Part shown: positions 53,260 through 61,515 of the stretch, one piece after another
Numbering within the stretch: the stretch's first letter is position 1
Layout: each line of letters begins with the position of its first letter
Program-made: the position numbers and the translations under genes
DNA from: Pseudomonas plecoglossicida NBRC 103162 = DSM 15088
GTDB taxonomy: Bacteria; Pseudomonadota; Gammaproteobacteria; Pseudomonadales; Pseudomonadaceae
Length of the DNA: 64,000 nucleotides
NCBI RefSeq assembly: GCF_000730665.1
Contig: NZ_BBIV01000013.1
Location: forward strand, 62,001 to 126,000
Direction: 5' to 3'
Notes under the pieces: model-generated
What the model saw: only the letters and a program-made list of their open reading frames with translations
Told to the model about the DNA's origin: nothing
Database searches by the model: none

Positions 53260-54999
53260 ATGTTCCAGAACAATCACAAACGGCGACATTTGACCCTGGC
53301 CGCCTGGCTGGTACTGGCCAGCGTGCAGGGCACGGCGTGGGCCGACCAGTATGAAGACGCGGCGAAAAAGTGGATAGGCAGCGAGTTCACGCCCTCCACC
53401 CTGACGCCCGAGCAGCAGTTGGCCGAACTGCAGTGGTTCATCAAGGCTGCCGAGCCGTTTCGTGGCATGAAGATCAACGTGGTGTCGGAAACCATCACCA
53501 CTCATGAATATGAATCCAAGGTACTGGCCAAGGCCTTCAGCGAAATCACCGGCATCCAGCTGACCCACGACCTCCTGCAGGAAGGCGACGTGGTGGAGAA
53601 ACTGCAGACGCAGATGCAGTCGGACAAGAATATCTACGATGGCTGGGTCAACGATTCCGATCTGATCGGCACCCATTTTCGCTATGGCAAGGTGGAATCG
53701 ATCACCGACCTGATGGCCAACGAAGGCAAGAACTACACCTCGCCGACCCTCGACCTGAAGGACTTCATCGGTCTGTCCTTTACCACCGCGCCGGACGGCA
53801 AGGTCTACCAGCTGCCCGACCAGCAGTTCGCCAACCTCTACTGGTTCCGCGCCGACTGGTTCGAGCGGCCGGAGCTCAAGGCCAAGTTCAAGGAAAAGTA
53901 CGGTTACGAGCTGGGTGTGCCGGTGAACTGGTCTGCCTACGAGGATATCGCCAAGTTCTTCACCGAAGACGTCAAGGAAATCGACGGCAAGCGGGTGTAC
54001 GGCCACATGGACTACGGCAAGAAGGACCCCTCGCTGGGCTGGCGCTTCACCGATGCCTGGTTCTCCATGGCCGGTGGTGGCGACAAGGGCTTGCCCAACG
54101 GCTTGCCGGTGGATGAATGGGGGATTCGCGTGGAAGATTGCCACCCGGTCGGCTCCAGTGTGACTCGCGGCGGCGATACCAATGGCCCTGCGGCGGTCTA
54201 TGCGACGCAGAAGTACGTCGACTGGATGCGCGCCTACGCGCCCAAGGAAGCCCAGGGCATGACCTTCTCCGAGGCCGGACCGGTGCCGGCCCAGGGCAAC
54301 ATCGCCCAGCAGATCTTCTGGTACACCGCCTTTACCGCCGACATGACCAAGCCGGGACTGCCGGTGGTCAATGCCGACGGCACGCCGAAGTGGCGCATGG
54401 CGCCCTCGCCGAAGGGGCCGTACTGGGAGGAGGGGATGAAGCTGGGCTACCAGGACACCGGGTCCTGGACCTTCTTCAAGTCGACGCCGGAAAAGCAGCG
54501 CCTGGCCGCGTGGCTGTACGCGCAGTTCGTGACCTCCAAGACCGTATCGCTGAAGAAGACCATCGTCGGCCTGACGCCGATTCGCGAATCTGACATCAAC
54601 TCCCAGGCCATGACCGACCTGGCGCCCAAGCTCGGCGGGCTGGTGGAGTTCTACCGCAGCCCGGCGCGGGTGCAATGGACGCCGACCGGCACCAACGTGC
54701 CGGACTACCCGCGCCTGGCGCAGTTGTGGTGGAGCCATATCGCCGAAGTGGCCAGTGGCGAGAAGACCCCGCAGGAGGCGCTGGACGGCCTGGCGCGTGA
54801 CCAGGACAAGATGATGGAGCGGCTGCAGCGCTCCAATGCCCAGGCCACCTGTGCGCCGAAGCTCAATCCGGAGAAGGACGCCCAGTACTGGTTCGACCAG
54901 CCCGGGGCACCGAAGCCGAAGTTGGCGAACGAGAAACCCAAGGGCGAGACCGTCAGCTACGACCAGCTGCTGAAGTCGTGGGAGGCGGCGCGCAAGTGA
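53260..54999 (+). CDS. extracellular substrate-binding protein of the ABC importer
   Basis: A 579-residue binding protein, long for family 1 solute-binding proteins. It has a signal peptide (residues 1-28, ending GTAWA before DQYEDAAKKW). The mature two-lobed domain includes INVVSETITTHEYESKVLAK and QLPDQQFANLYWFRADWF, with many exposed Trp/Tyr that commonly stack on sugars or polyols. A C-terminal extension (LARDQDKMMERLQRSNAQ...) is typical of the long GlpV-like group. It is the last gene of the operon, 38 bp after DUF2160. Glycerol is the best-guess substrate, by operon similarity only. Confidence 0.85.
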   Translation: MFQNNHKRRHLTLAAWLVLASVQGTAWADQYEDAAKKWIGSEFTPSTLTPEQQLAELQWFIKAAEPFRGMKINVVSETITTHEYESKVLAKAFSEITGIQLTHDLLQEGDVVEKLQTQMQSDKNIYDGWVNDSDLIGTHFRYGKVESITDLMANEGKNYTSPTLDLKDFIGLSFTTAPDGKVYQLPDQQFANLYWFRADWFERPELKAKFKEKYGYELGVPVNWSAYEDIAKFFTEDVKEIDGKRVYGHMDYGKKDPSLGWRFTDAWFSMAGGGDKGLPNGLPVDEWGIRVEDCHPVGSSVTRGGDTNGPAAVYATQKYVDWMRAYAPKEAQGMTFSEAGPVPAQGNIAQQIFWYTAFTADMTKPGLPVVNADGTPKWRMAPSPKGPYWEEGMKLGYQDTGSWTFFKSTPEKQRLAAWLYAQFVTSKTVSLKKTIVGLTPIRESDINSQAMTDLAPKLGGLVEFYRSPARVQWTPTGTNVPDYPRLAQLWWSHIAEVASGEKTPQEALDGLARDQDKMMERLQRSNAQATCAPKLNPEKDAQYWFDQPGAPKPKLANEKPKGETVSYDQLLKSWEAARK

Positions 55000-55020
55000 T
55001 TGACTAGAGACCGAGGTGGC

Positions 55021-55093
55021 CCCATCGCCGGCAAGCCGGCTCCACAGGGAATTGCATCCCCCTTGTGTGGGAGCTGGCTTGCCAGCGATAGGG
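55021..55093. repeat. REP element pair (inverted)
   Basis: 55021-55049 and 55061-55093 face each other and carry the REP core ATCGCCGGCAAGCCGGCTCC and a slightly diverged complement. They sit between the importer operon and folD. Confidence 0.85.
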
Positions 55094-55124
55094 CCAGTAC
55101 AGCCACAAAAAAAATCACAGGCAA

Positions 55125-55157
55125 AAAAAACGGCACCTGCCAGAGGTGCCGTTTTCA
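55125..55157 (-). terminator. bidirectional terminator of folD
   Basis: AAACGGCACCT / AGGTGCCGTTT is an 11-bp stem with the 5-nt loop GCCAG. On the minus strand the stem is followed by a long T-run (complement of the A-rich 55106-55126), placed just past the folD stop. Confidence 0.8.
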
Positions 55158-55169
55158 TATCACGCAATC

Positions 55170-56024
55170 TTACTTGTGCAGCTCTTCTGCCGCATACAGC
55201 GTGTTCTCCAGCAGGCAGGCGCGGGTCATCGGCCCGACGCCACCCGGCACCGGCGTGATCCAGCCAGCGCGGGGCAGGGCGGTCTCGTAGACCACGTCGC
55301 CGACCAGCTTGCCGTCGTCCTGGCGGTTGATGCCGACGTCGATGACGATGGCACCTTCCTTGATCCACTCACCCTTGACCAGCCCCGGCTTGCCGGCAGC
55401 CACGACCACCAGGTCGGCGCGGCCGACGTGGCCCGGCAGGTCCTTGGTGAAGCGGTGGCAGACGGTGACGGTGCAACCGGCCAGCAGCAGCTCCATGGCC
55501 ATCGGCCGGCCAACGATGTTGGAGGCGCCGACGATCACCGCATTCATGCCGTACAGGTCCTGACCGGTGCTTTCCAGCAGGGTCATGATGCCTTTCGGGG
55601 TGCATGGGCGCAGCAGCGGGATACGCTGGGCCAGGCGGCCGATGTTGTAGGGGTGGAAGCCGTCGACGTCCTTGTCCGGGCGGATACGCTCGAGCAGCAG
55701 CGAGGCGTCCAGGTGTGCCGGCAGCGGCAGCTGCAGCAGGATGCCATCGACGGCCGGGTCGTCGTTGAGGCGGTCGATCAGCTCGGTCAGGGCTTGCTGC
55801 GTGGTATCGCTGGGCAGGTCGAAGGCTTGCGAAATGAAGCCGACCTCTTCGCAGTCCTTGCGCTTGTGCGAGACATAGACTTGGGAGGCAGGGTCGGTGC
55901 CGACCAGGATCACCGCCAGGCCCGGCGTGCGCAGGCCTTGCTGGCGACGCTCCTCGACACGTTGAGCGATCTCTTTGCGCAGGTTGGCGGCGATCGCCTT
56001 GCCATCGATTAGGTGTGCAGTCAT
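55170..56024 (-). CDS. folD: FolD, methylene-tetrahydrofolate dehydrogenase/cyclohydrolase
   Basis: A 284-residue bifunctional enzyme that interconverts 5,10-methylene-, methenyl- and 10-formyl-tetrahydrofolate with NADP. Family blocks are [27 protein letters not shown] with the catalytic Lys (YVxxKxK), [24 protein letters not shown] and the NADP loop [14 protein letters not shown]. The start [12 protein letters not shown] (ATG 56022-56024) gives the usual length; an ATG six codons upstream is possible. Its position beside the tRNA array and tig fits the P. putida order. Confidence 0.95.
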   Translation of the reverse strand: MTAHLIDGKAIAANLRKEIAQRVEERRQQGLRTPGLAVILVGTDPASQVYVSHKRKDCEEVGFISQAFDLPSDTTQQALTELIDRLNDDPAVDGILLQLPLPAHLDASLLLERIRPDKDVDGFHPYNIGRLAQRIPLLRPCTPKGIMTLLESTGQDLYGMNAVIVGASNIVGRPMAMELLLAGCTVTVCHRFTKDLPGHVGRADLVVVAAGKPGLVKGEWIKEGAIVIDVGINRQDDGKLVGDVVYETALPRAGWITPVPGGVGPMTRACLLENTLYAAEELHK

Positions 56025-56128
56025 AGACGCGTGATTAACCATCGAGAAAGGAACAATAAAGAGGGCGTATTCTCGCACGACACAGCCCGAGGGCAAAGGC
56101 GGGTGGTCGGGCAAATTCCCTAACCCCT

Positions 56129-56187
56129 TAAATAATTTAAATTTTTTTGAGAAAGGTGTTGACGCTCTAGCCGCTCGTCTATAAGAT
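56129..56187 (+). promoter_or_regulatory. strong promoter of the tRNA array with AT-rich UP element
   Basis: An A/T-only stretch (56129-56147) precedes TTGACG (56159-56164), a 17-bp spacer and TAAGAT (56182-56187). The GC-rich discriminator TCGCCGC follows, as expected for a stringently controlled stable-RNA promoter. Confidence 0.65.
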
Positions 56188-56279
56188 TCGCCGCACTTGT
56201 CGGGCACAGCCTAGCACTGGTTGGCTTGGTCGGGCAGAATGAGTGGTTCAACGCTCGTTCGGTTAGGCTTTAAGCTTAT

Positions 56280-56356
56280 GCGCCCGTAGCTCAGCTGGAT
56301 AGAGCATCCGCCTTCTAAGCGGATGGTCGCAGGTTCGAGTCCTGCCGGGTGCGCCA
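56280..56356 (+). tRNA. tRNA-Arg (anticodon TCT)
   Basis: 77 nt with encoded CCA. The acceptor is GCGCCCG / CGGGTGC, the D loop is AGCTCAGCTGGATAGAGC, the anticodon stem is CCGCC-TTCTAAG-GCGG-like with TCT at the centre, and the T arm is GGTTCGAGTCC. First gene of the array. Confidence 0.95.
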
Positions 56357-56398
56357 TTAGGCAGCTTGGGCAAGCAAGTAAGGCTGTATAGCGATATG

Positions 56399-56474
56399 GT
56401 GGGCGTAGCTCAGTTGGTAGAGCGCTGGATTGTGATTCCAGTTGTCGTGGGTTCGATTCCCATCGTCCACCCCA
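56399..56474 (+). tRNA. tRNA-His (anticodon GTG), copy 1
   Basis: 76 nt with encoded CCA. The acceptor is GTGGGCG / CGTCCAC with discriminator C, and a G precedes it at 56398, giving the G-1 identity element of tRNA-His. The anticodon loop ATTGTGATT carries GTG. Confidence 0.95.
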
Positions 56475-56528
56475 TATTCTTCAGAGGCGCCTTGATTGCA
56501 GATCTGGCGCCTTTGTTTTAAGCGCTAC

Positions 56529-56613
56529 GCGGACGTGGTGAAATTGGTAGACACACTGGATTTAGGTTCCAGCGGCGCAAGCTGTAAGAGTTCGAGTCTC
56601 TTCGTCCGCACCA
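56529..56613 (+). tRNA. tRNA-Leu (anticodon TAG), copy 1
   Basis: 85 nt with encoded CCA and a long variable arm (GCGGCGCAAGCTGT), as in class II tRNAs. The acceptor is GCGGACG / CGTCCGC, and the anticodon TAG lies in GATTTAGGTTC. Confidence 0.95.
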
Positions 56614-56658
56614 TGCTTCTGTAAGGACAATGCCGCAACATCGCAAGACCGATATATG

Positions 56659-56734
56659 GTGGGCGTAGCTCAGTTGGTAGAGCGCTGGATTGTGATTCCA
56701 GTTGTCGTGGGTTCGATTCCCATCGTCCACCCCA
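56659..56734 (+). tRNA. tRNA-His (anticodon GTG), copy 2
   Basis: Identical by eye to the tRNA-His at 56399-56474, including the preceding TATG context, and followed by the same hairpin-containing spacer. It belongs to the duplicated His-Leu unit. Confidence 0.95.
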
Positions 56735-56791
56735 TATTTTTCGAAGGCGCCTTGATTGTATAATCAGGCGCCTTTGTTTTTTCTGCTTTGT

Positions 56792-56876
56792 GCGGACGTG
56801 GTGAAATTGGTAGACACACTGGATTTAGGTTCCAGCGGCGCAAGCTGTAAGAGTTCGAGTCTCTTCGTCCGCACCA
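56792..56876 (+). tRNA. tRNA-Leu (anticodon TAG), copy 2
   Basis: Identical by eye to the tRNA-Leu at 56529-56613 over its 85 nt. It is the last tRNA of the array, with a terminator immediately downstream. Confidence 0.95.
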
Positions 56877-56886
56877 TGATTATCTG

Positions 56887-56912
56887 AAAAAGCCGCTGAT
56901 TGCGGCTTTTTT
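56887..56912 (+). terminator. terminator of the tRNA array
   Basis: AAAAAGCCGC-TGATTG-CGGCTTTTTT is a textbook intrinsic terminator starting 11 nt after the last tRNA. Confidence 0.9.
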
Positions 56913-56970
56913 GGTTTTTGTGGTGGGTGATTGCCGGGTGCCTGCCTTGGGAGTAATGGTGTTGCGCAAA

Positions 56971-57216
56971 TCGAGCGCCGCCCGCGCGGCGCATCGCGGG
57001 CAAGCCCGCTCCTACATTTGTTGCAACGTGCCACGGTCTGTCAGGCCATGGTTGTCCGCCTTTTGTGCTCGACGAGGTATCGCGCCGGTCCCCTGCGCCA
57101 ACCCAAAAATCGCGTCATGCCACCAAGGCTGGCAACCATGGCCTATCAGACATAGGCACGTTGCAACAAATGTAGGAGCGGGCTTGCCCGCGATGCGCCG
57201 CGCGGGCGGCGCTCGA
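56971..57216. repeat. large REP-based palindrome: perfect 62-bp inverted repeat
   Basis: 56971-57032 and 57155-57216 are exact reverse complements (62 bp each) carrying the core GCATCGCGGGCAAGCCCGCT and TACATTTGTTGCAAC. The similarity continues inward imperfectly to about 57060 and 57127, leaving a core of ~66 bp. No gene is seen in the ~490-bp gap 56877-57367 apart from this structure and the tRNA terminator. Confidence 0.85.
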
Positions 57217-57367
57217 TCTTGAGATCGCCACAAAGCCTCCGGCCGCTCACTTCGCAACCATCACGCGGTCCCCCCCCCTTGTAATCCTCTGGTGGCACCC
57301 CAATAAAAGCTGATAGATTTCAGCCGGTTGAAACCCCGGCCCGTTAGGTCGGTAGAGGAATTGCCCC

Positions 57368-57667
57368 ATGATTGCCAAAGAAGCCCGCCAGGCCCTGGCG
57401 CTGCAGCGTTTCGCCGAGGCGAACCCGCAACTGCTCGAAGAAATCCGTGAGCTGGATGCGCGTGAGCAGGCCCAGCAGATCGAGTGGGCATTCGAGGATG
57501 CAGCCGATGAGCAGGGCATCGAGCCCTGGGAGCTTGCGCTGCAGCTGATCGCCGAAAGCCCTGAGCAGCTCCAGGCGATGCGCCTGGAAACCCATCGCGA
57601 AGTGGCCGAGGCCCTGGGCATGGAGTGGGAAGAGTACTGCCAGTTCAATGAAATCGACCCTGAATAA
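57368..57667 (+). CDS. small acidic conserved-looking protein
   Basis: A 99-residue, strongly acidic, all-helical protein (ALQRFAEANPQLLEEIRELD, AFEDAADEQGIEPWELALQL, LETHREVAEALGMEWEEY). GGAA lies 7-10 nt before ATG 57368. I do not recognise a named family with confidence. It lacks membrane segments, Cys clusters and DNA-binding motifs. It sits alone between the REP palindrome and the tig promoter. Codon use matches its neighbours, so it is likely a real housekeeping-neighbourhood gene. Confidence 0.7.
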   Translation: MIAKEARQALALQRFAEANPQLLEEIRELDAREQAQQIEWAFEDAADEQGIEPWELALQLIAESPEQLQAMRLETHREVAEALGMEWEEYCQFNEIDPE

Positions 57668-57750
57668 GGGCGTTTTCCAGGGCTGCGGTTGTTTGACAAG
57701 TTATTTCGGCTGCGCGTCGCCAAGGCGCTGCGCGGCGCACTTATATAAAG

Positions 57751-57780
57751 AGGCCCGGCGGCACGCCGTGCGGGTCTTTG
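57751..57780 (+). terminator. hairpin upstream of tig
   Basis: AGGCCCGgcgGCACGCCGTGCGGGTCTTT can fold as AGACCCGCAC-like paired arms followed by a short T-run. It likely ends transcripts from the small upstream gene before the tig promoter and leader. Confidence 0.5.
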
Positions 57781-57912
57781 AAGCTAATCGACCGGCGTAG
57801 TTTCCCGTCGTCCCGGGTGGGGTGACTTCTGCTGCGTGACTCACTAGAATGCTTGCCCTTGATTCTGGAGTCGGGCTATCGCCGGCTAACGTCTGTGCAA
57901 CGAGGAATATCC

Positions 57913-59226
57913 ATGCAAGTTTCTGTTGAAAACACTTCCGCTCTCGAGCGCCGCATGACCATCGCCGTTCCGGCCGAGCGCGTCGAGAACGAAGTCAACA
58001 AGCGTCTGCAGCAGACTGCCAAGCGCGCCAAGGTCGCGGGCTTCCGCCCGGGCAAGGTGCCGATGAGCGTGATCCGCCAGCGTTTCGAAGCCGATGCCCG
58101 TCAGGAAGCCTTCGGTGACCTGGTCCAGGCTTCCTTCTACGAAGCCATCGTCGAGCAGAAGCTGAACCCGGCTGGCGCTCCGGCTGTCGAGCCGAAGTCC
58201 TTCGAAAAGGGCAAGGATCTGGAATTCGTCGCCGTCTTCGAAGTGTTCCCTGAGTTCACCGTTGCCGGCCTGGAGTCGATCAATGTCGAGCGCCTGAGCG
58301 CCGAAGTGGCCGATGCCGACCTGGACAACATGCTGGAAGTGCTGCGCAAGCAGAACGTGCGCTTCGAGGCCGTCGAGCGTGCCGCCGAGAAAGACGACCA
58401 GGTCAACATCGACTTCGTCGGCAAGATCGACGGCGAAGCCTTCGCCGGCGGTTCGGCCCAGGGCACCCAGCTGGTTCTGGGCTCCGGCCGCATGATCCCG
58501 GGCTTCGAAGATGGCCTGGTTGGCGCCAAGGCGGGCGAAGAGCGCGTTGTCAACGTGACCTTCCCTGAGGACTACCAGAACCTGGATCTGGCCGGCAAGG
58601 CCGCCGAGTTCACCATCACCGTCAATAGCGTATCGGCGCCTCAGCTGCCAGAACTGAACGAAGAGTTCTTCGCCCAGTTCGGCATCAAGGAATCGACCCT
58701 GGAAGGCTTCCGCACCGAAGTTCGCAAGAACATGGAGCGTGAACTGCGTCAGGCGATCAAGACCAAGGTCAAGAACCAGGTCATGGACGGTCTGCTGGCC
58801 GCCAACCCGATCGAAGTGCCGAAAGCCCTGCTGGAAAACGAAGTCAACCGTCTGCGCGTGCAGGCTGTTCAGCAGTTCGGTGGCAACATCAAGCCTGAGC
58901 AACTGCCGGCCGAGCTGTTCGAAGAGCAAGCCAAGCGCCGAGTGGTGCTGGGCCTGATCGTCGCCGAAGTGGTCAAGCAGTTCGAACTGAAGCCGGACGA
59001 CGCCAAGGTTCGCGAGATGATCGAGGAAATGGCTTCGGCTTACCAGGAGCCTGAGCAGGTCATCGCCTGGTACTACAAGAACGACCAGCAGCTGAACGAA
59101 GTTCGTTCGGTTGTGCTGGAAGAGCAAGTTGTAGATACTGTTCTGCAGAAAGCGACTGTGACCGACAAGTCGGTCTCGTACGAAGATGCCGTAAAACCAG
59201 CACAGGCACCTGCCGAAGCTGAGTAA
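57913..59226 (+). CDS. tig: trigger factor, ribosome-associated chaperone
   Basis: A 437-residue protein from ATG 57913 (GAGGA 7 nt upstream). The N-terminal ribosome-binding domain has the GFRPGKVP signature. The FKBP-like prolyl isomerase domain follows ([32 protein letters not shown]), then the helical C-terminal chaperone domain ends in PAQAPAEAE. It binds ribosomal protein L23 and shields nascent chains. It leads the tig-clpP-clpX-lon protein-quality-control block. Confidence 0.97.
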   Translation: MQVSVENTSALERRMTIAVPAERVENEVNKRLQQTAKRAKVAGFRPGKVPMSVIRQRFEADARQEAFGDLVQASFYEAIVEQKLNPAGAPAVEPKSFEKGKDLEFVAVFEVFPEFTVAGLESINVERLSAEVADADLDNMLEVLRKQNVRFEAVERAAEKDDQVNIDFVGKIDGEAFAGGSAQGTQLVLGSGRMIPGFEDGLVGAKAGEERVVNVTFPEDYQNLDLAGKAAEFTITVNSVSAPQLPELNEEFFAQFGIKESTLEGFRTEVRKNMERELRQAIKTKVKNQVMDGLLAANPIEVPKALLENEVNRLRVQAVQQFGGNIKPEQLPAELFEEQAKRRVVLGLIVAEVVKQFELKPDDAKVREMIEEMASAYQEPEQVIAWYYKNDQQLNEVRSVVLEEQVVDTVLQKATVTDKSVSYEDAVKPAQAPAEAE

Positions 59227-59251
59227 TACGTTTTCTCTCGTAGGAAACCCC

Positions 59252-59279
59252 CACAAGCCAGCCTTCGCGCTGGCTTGTG
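59252..59279. promoter_or_regulatory. tig-clpP intergenic hairpin
   Basis: CACAAGCCAGC / GCTGGCTTGTG is a perfect 11-bp stem with a 6-nt loop and no T-run. It is probably an mRNA stabiliser or partial attenuator between tig and clpP. Confidence 0.6.
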
Positions 59280-59318
59280 CGTATTCAAGCCATGACTATT
59301 TGGGAGTGAGCGCAGGAC

Positions 59319-59960
59319 ATGTCCCGCAATTCTTATATTCAGCAGAGCTCTGACATCCAGGCCGCAGGCGGCCTGGTCCCGATGGTTATCGAGCAGTCCG
59401 CCCGTGGCGAACGTGCCTACGACATCTACTCGCGCCTGTTGAAGGAGCGAGTGATCTTCCTGGTTGGCCCGGTAGAGGACTACATGGCCAACCTGGTAGT
59501 GGCGCAGCTGCTGTTCCTTGAAGCGGAAAACCCGGACAAGGACATCCATCTGTACATCAACTCCCCAGGCGGTTCGGTGACTGCTGGCATGTCGATCTAC
59601 GACACCATGCAGTTCATCAAGCCAGACGTCTCGACCATCTGCATCGGCCAGGCCTGCAGCATGGGCGCCTTCCTCTTGGCCGCAGGTGCCAAGGGCAAGC
59701 GTCACTGCCTGCCGAACTCGCGCGTGATGATCCACCAGCCGCTGGGCGGCTTCCAGGGTCAGGCCACCGATATCGAGATCCACGCTCAGGAAATCCTCAA
59801 TATCAAGGCGCGCCTGAACGAGCTGCTGGCCTACCACACCGGCCAGGACCTCGAGACCATCAAGCGCGACACCGAGCGTGACAACTTCATGAGCGCCTCG
59901 CGCGCGGCCGAGTACGGCCTGATCGACTCGGTATACGACAAGCGGCAACTGGCCTCCTGA
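59319..59960 (+). CDS. clpP: ClpP, ATP-dependent Clp protease proteolytic subunit
   Basis: A 213-residue serine protease of the ClpP family. Catalytic Ser114 lies in [10 protein letters not shown] and His139 in [10 protein letters not shown], with the Asp in the [13 protein letters not shown] region. The N-terminus [25 protein letters not shown] is processed in relatives. Fourteen copies form the chamber fed by ClpX or ClpA. It is followed by clpX after a 108-bp gap containing a hairpin. Confidence 0.97.
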   Translation: MSRNSYIQQSSDIQAAGGLVPMVIEQSARGERAYDIYSRLLKERVIFLVGPVEDYMANLVVAQLLFLEAENPDKDIHLYINSPGGSVTAGMSIYDTMQFIKPDVSTICIGQACSMGAFLLAAGAKGKRHCLPNSRVMIHQPLGGFQGQATDIEIHAQEILNIKARLNELLAYHTGQDLETIKRDTERDNFMSASRAAEYGLIDSVYDKRQLAS

Positions 59961-59974
59961 ACCCAGGAGCCAGA

Positions 59975-60003
59975 GCAGGTAGGTGTCGAAAGCGCCTACC
60001 TGC
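59975..60003. promoter_or_regulatory. clpP-clpX intergenic hairpin
   Basis: GCAGGTAGG and CCTACCTGC form a 9-bp stem (extendable by two pairs) around GTGTCGAAAGC-type loop sequence. It may tune clpX expression relative to clpP. Confidence 0.55.
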
Positions 60004-60068
60004 GGACTTGAAAAAGCCCGCAATTGCCTTCATCTTGTGTTGCAAGCCTACCGGATTGGATCGATCGA

Positions 60069-61352
60069 ATGACTGACACCCGTAACGGCGAGGACAGCGG
60101 CAAATTGCTTTATTGCTCCTTCTGCGGCAAAAGCCAGCACGAAGTGCGCAAACTGATTGCCGGGCCCTCGGTATTTATCTGCGACGAGTGCGTCGACCTG
60201 TGCAATGACATCATCCGTGAGGAGGTGCAGGAAGCCCAGGCCGAGAGCAGCGCGCACAAATTGCCTTCGCCGAAAGAAATCAGCGGCATCCTAGACCAGT
60301 ACGTGATTGGTCAGGAGCGCGCGAAGAAGGTGCTGGCGGTAGCGGTGTACAACCACTACAAGCGCCTGAACCAGCGTGACAAGAAGGGCGACGAAGTCGA
60401 GCTCGGCAAGAGCAACATCCTGCTCATCGGGCCGACCGGCTCGGGCAAGACCCTGCTCGCCGAAACCCTTGCACGTCTGCTGAACGTACCGTTCACCATT
60501 GCCGACGCCACCACCCTGACCGAAGCCGGTTATGTGGGTGAGGACGTCGAGAACATCATTCAGAAATTGCTGCAAAAGTGCGACTACGACGTGGAAAAGG
60601 CCCAGATGGGCATTGTCTACATCGACGAGATCGACAAGATCTCGCGCAAGTCGGACAACCCGTCCATCACCCGCGACGTTTCGGGTGAAGGCGTGCAGCA
60701 GGCGTTGCTGAAGCTGATCGAAGGCACCGTGGCTTCCGTGCCGCCGCAGGGTGGTCGCAAGCACCCGCAACAGGAATTCCTGCAGGTCGATACCCGCAAT
60801 ATCCTGTTCATCTGCGGTGGCGCCTTCTCGGGCCTGGAAAAGGTCATCCAGAACCGCTCCACCAAAGGTGGCATCGGTTTTGGCGCCGAAGTGCGCAGCA
60901 AGGAAGAAGGCAAGAAGGTTGGCGAATCGCTGCGTGAAGTCGAACCGGACGATCTGGTCAAGTTTGGCCTGATCCCGGAATTCGTCGGCCGTCTGCCGGT
61001 GCTGGCGACCCTCGACGAGCTCGACGAGGCTGCATTGATGCAGATCCTCACCGAGCCGAAGAACGCCCTGACCAAGCAGTACGCCAAGCTGTTCGAGATG
61101 GAAAGCGTGGACCTCGAGTTCCGCACCGACGCCCTCAAGGCCGTCGCCCGCAAAGCCCTGGAGCGCAAGACTGGCGCCCGTGGCCTGCGTTCGATCCTCG
61201 AAGGCGTGCTGCTCGACACCATGTACGAGATTCCTTCGCAGAAGGATGTCAGCAAGGTGGTGATCGACGAGAGCGTCATCGAAGGCACTTCGCAGCCGCT
61301 GATGATCTACGAGAACAGCGAACCGCAAGCCAAGGCCGCCCCCGACGCCTGA
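60069..61352 (+). CDS. clpX: ClpX, AAA+ unfoldase of the ClpXP protease
   Basis: A 427-residue protein from ATG 60069. The N-terminal zinc-binding domain has four Cys (CSFCGKS...CDECVDLC). The AAA+ module has Walker A GPTGSGKT, Walker B VYIDEIDK, the pore loop GYVGEDVEN and the ClpP-docking IGFGAEV region (IGF). It selects ssrA-tagged and other substrates and threads them into ClpP. Confidence 0.97.
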   Translation: MTDTRNGEDSGKLLYCSFCGKSQHEVRKLIAGPSVFICDECVDLCNDIIREEVQEAQAESSAHKLPSPKEISGILDQYVIGQERAKKVLAVAVYNHYKRLNQRDKKGDEVELGKSNILLIGPTGSGKTLLAETLARLLNVPFTIADATTLTEAGYVGEDVENIIQKLLQKCDYDVEKAQMGIVYIDEIDKISRKSDNPSITRDVSGEGVQQALLKLIEGTVASVPPQGGRKHPQQEFLQVDTRNILFICGGAFSGLEKVIQNRSTKGGIGFGAEVRSKEEGKKVGESLREVEPDDLVKFGLIPEFVGRLPVLATLDELDEAALMQILTEPKNALTKQYAKLFEMESVDLEFRTDALKAVARKALERKTGARGLRSILEGVLLDTMYEIPSQKDVSKVVIDESVIEGTSQPLMIYENSEPQAKAAPDA

Positions 61353-61385
61353 TTCAGGTCATTGTCGGTTGCGGGTAGCAAGCAG

Positions 61386-61416
61386 AAGGGGGCCTACGGG
61401 CCCCTTTCTGCTTTTC
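61386..61416 (+). terminator. terminator after clpX
   Basis: AAGGGG / CCCCTT arms around GCCTACGGG, followed by TTCTGCTTTT. Located 35 bp past the clpX stop. Confidence 0.7.
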
Positions 61417-61425
61417 CTATACAAG

Positions 61426-61456
61426 CGCTTGTAATTTCCCAGGCATGCCCCCACAT
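61426..61456 (+). promoter_or_regulatory. sigma-32 heat-shock-type promoter of lon
   Basis: CTTGTA, 14 bp, then CCCCCACATTA resembles the sigma-32 consensus CTTGAA-N13/15-CCCCAT. It lies 60-90 bp before the lon start, and lon is a heat-shock gene in relatives. Confidence 0.6.
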
Positions 61457-61515
61457 TAGGTCCAAGCACCATTTCCACCGGTTTCCGGCCATAAGGCCGC
61501 TGTAGAGGCGAAATC

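Noticed and set aside
56399..56876. Direct repeats resembling a CRISPR or phage-att array
   Set aside because: The repeats are tRNA genes with full cloverleaf features, and no integrase or cas gene is nearby.
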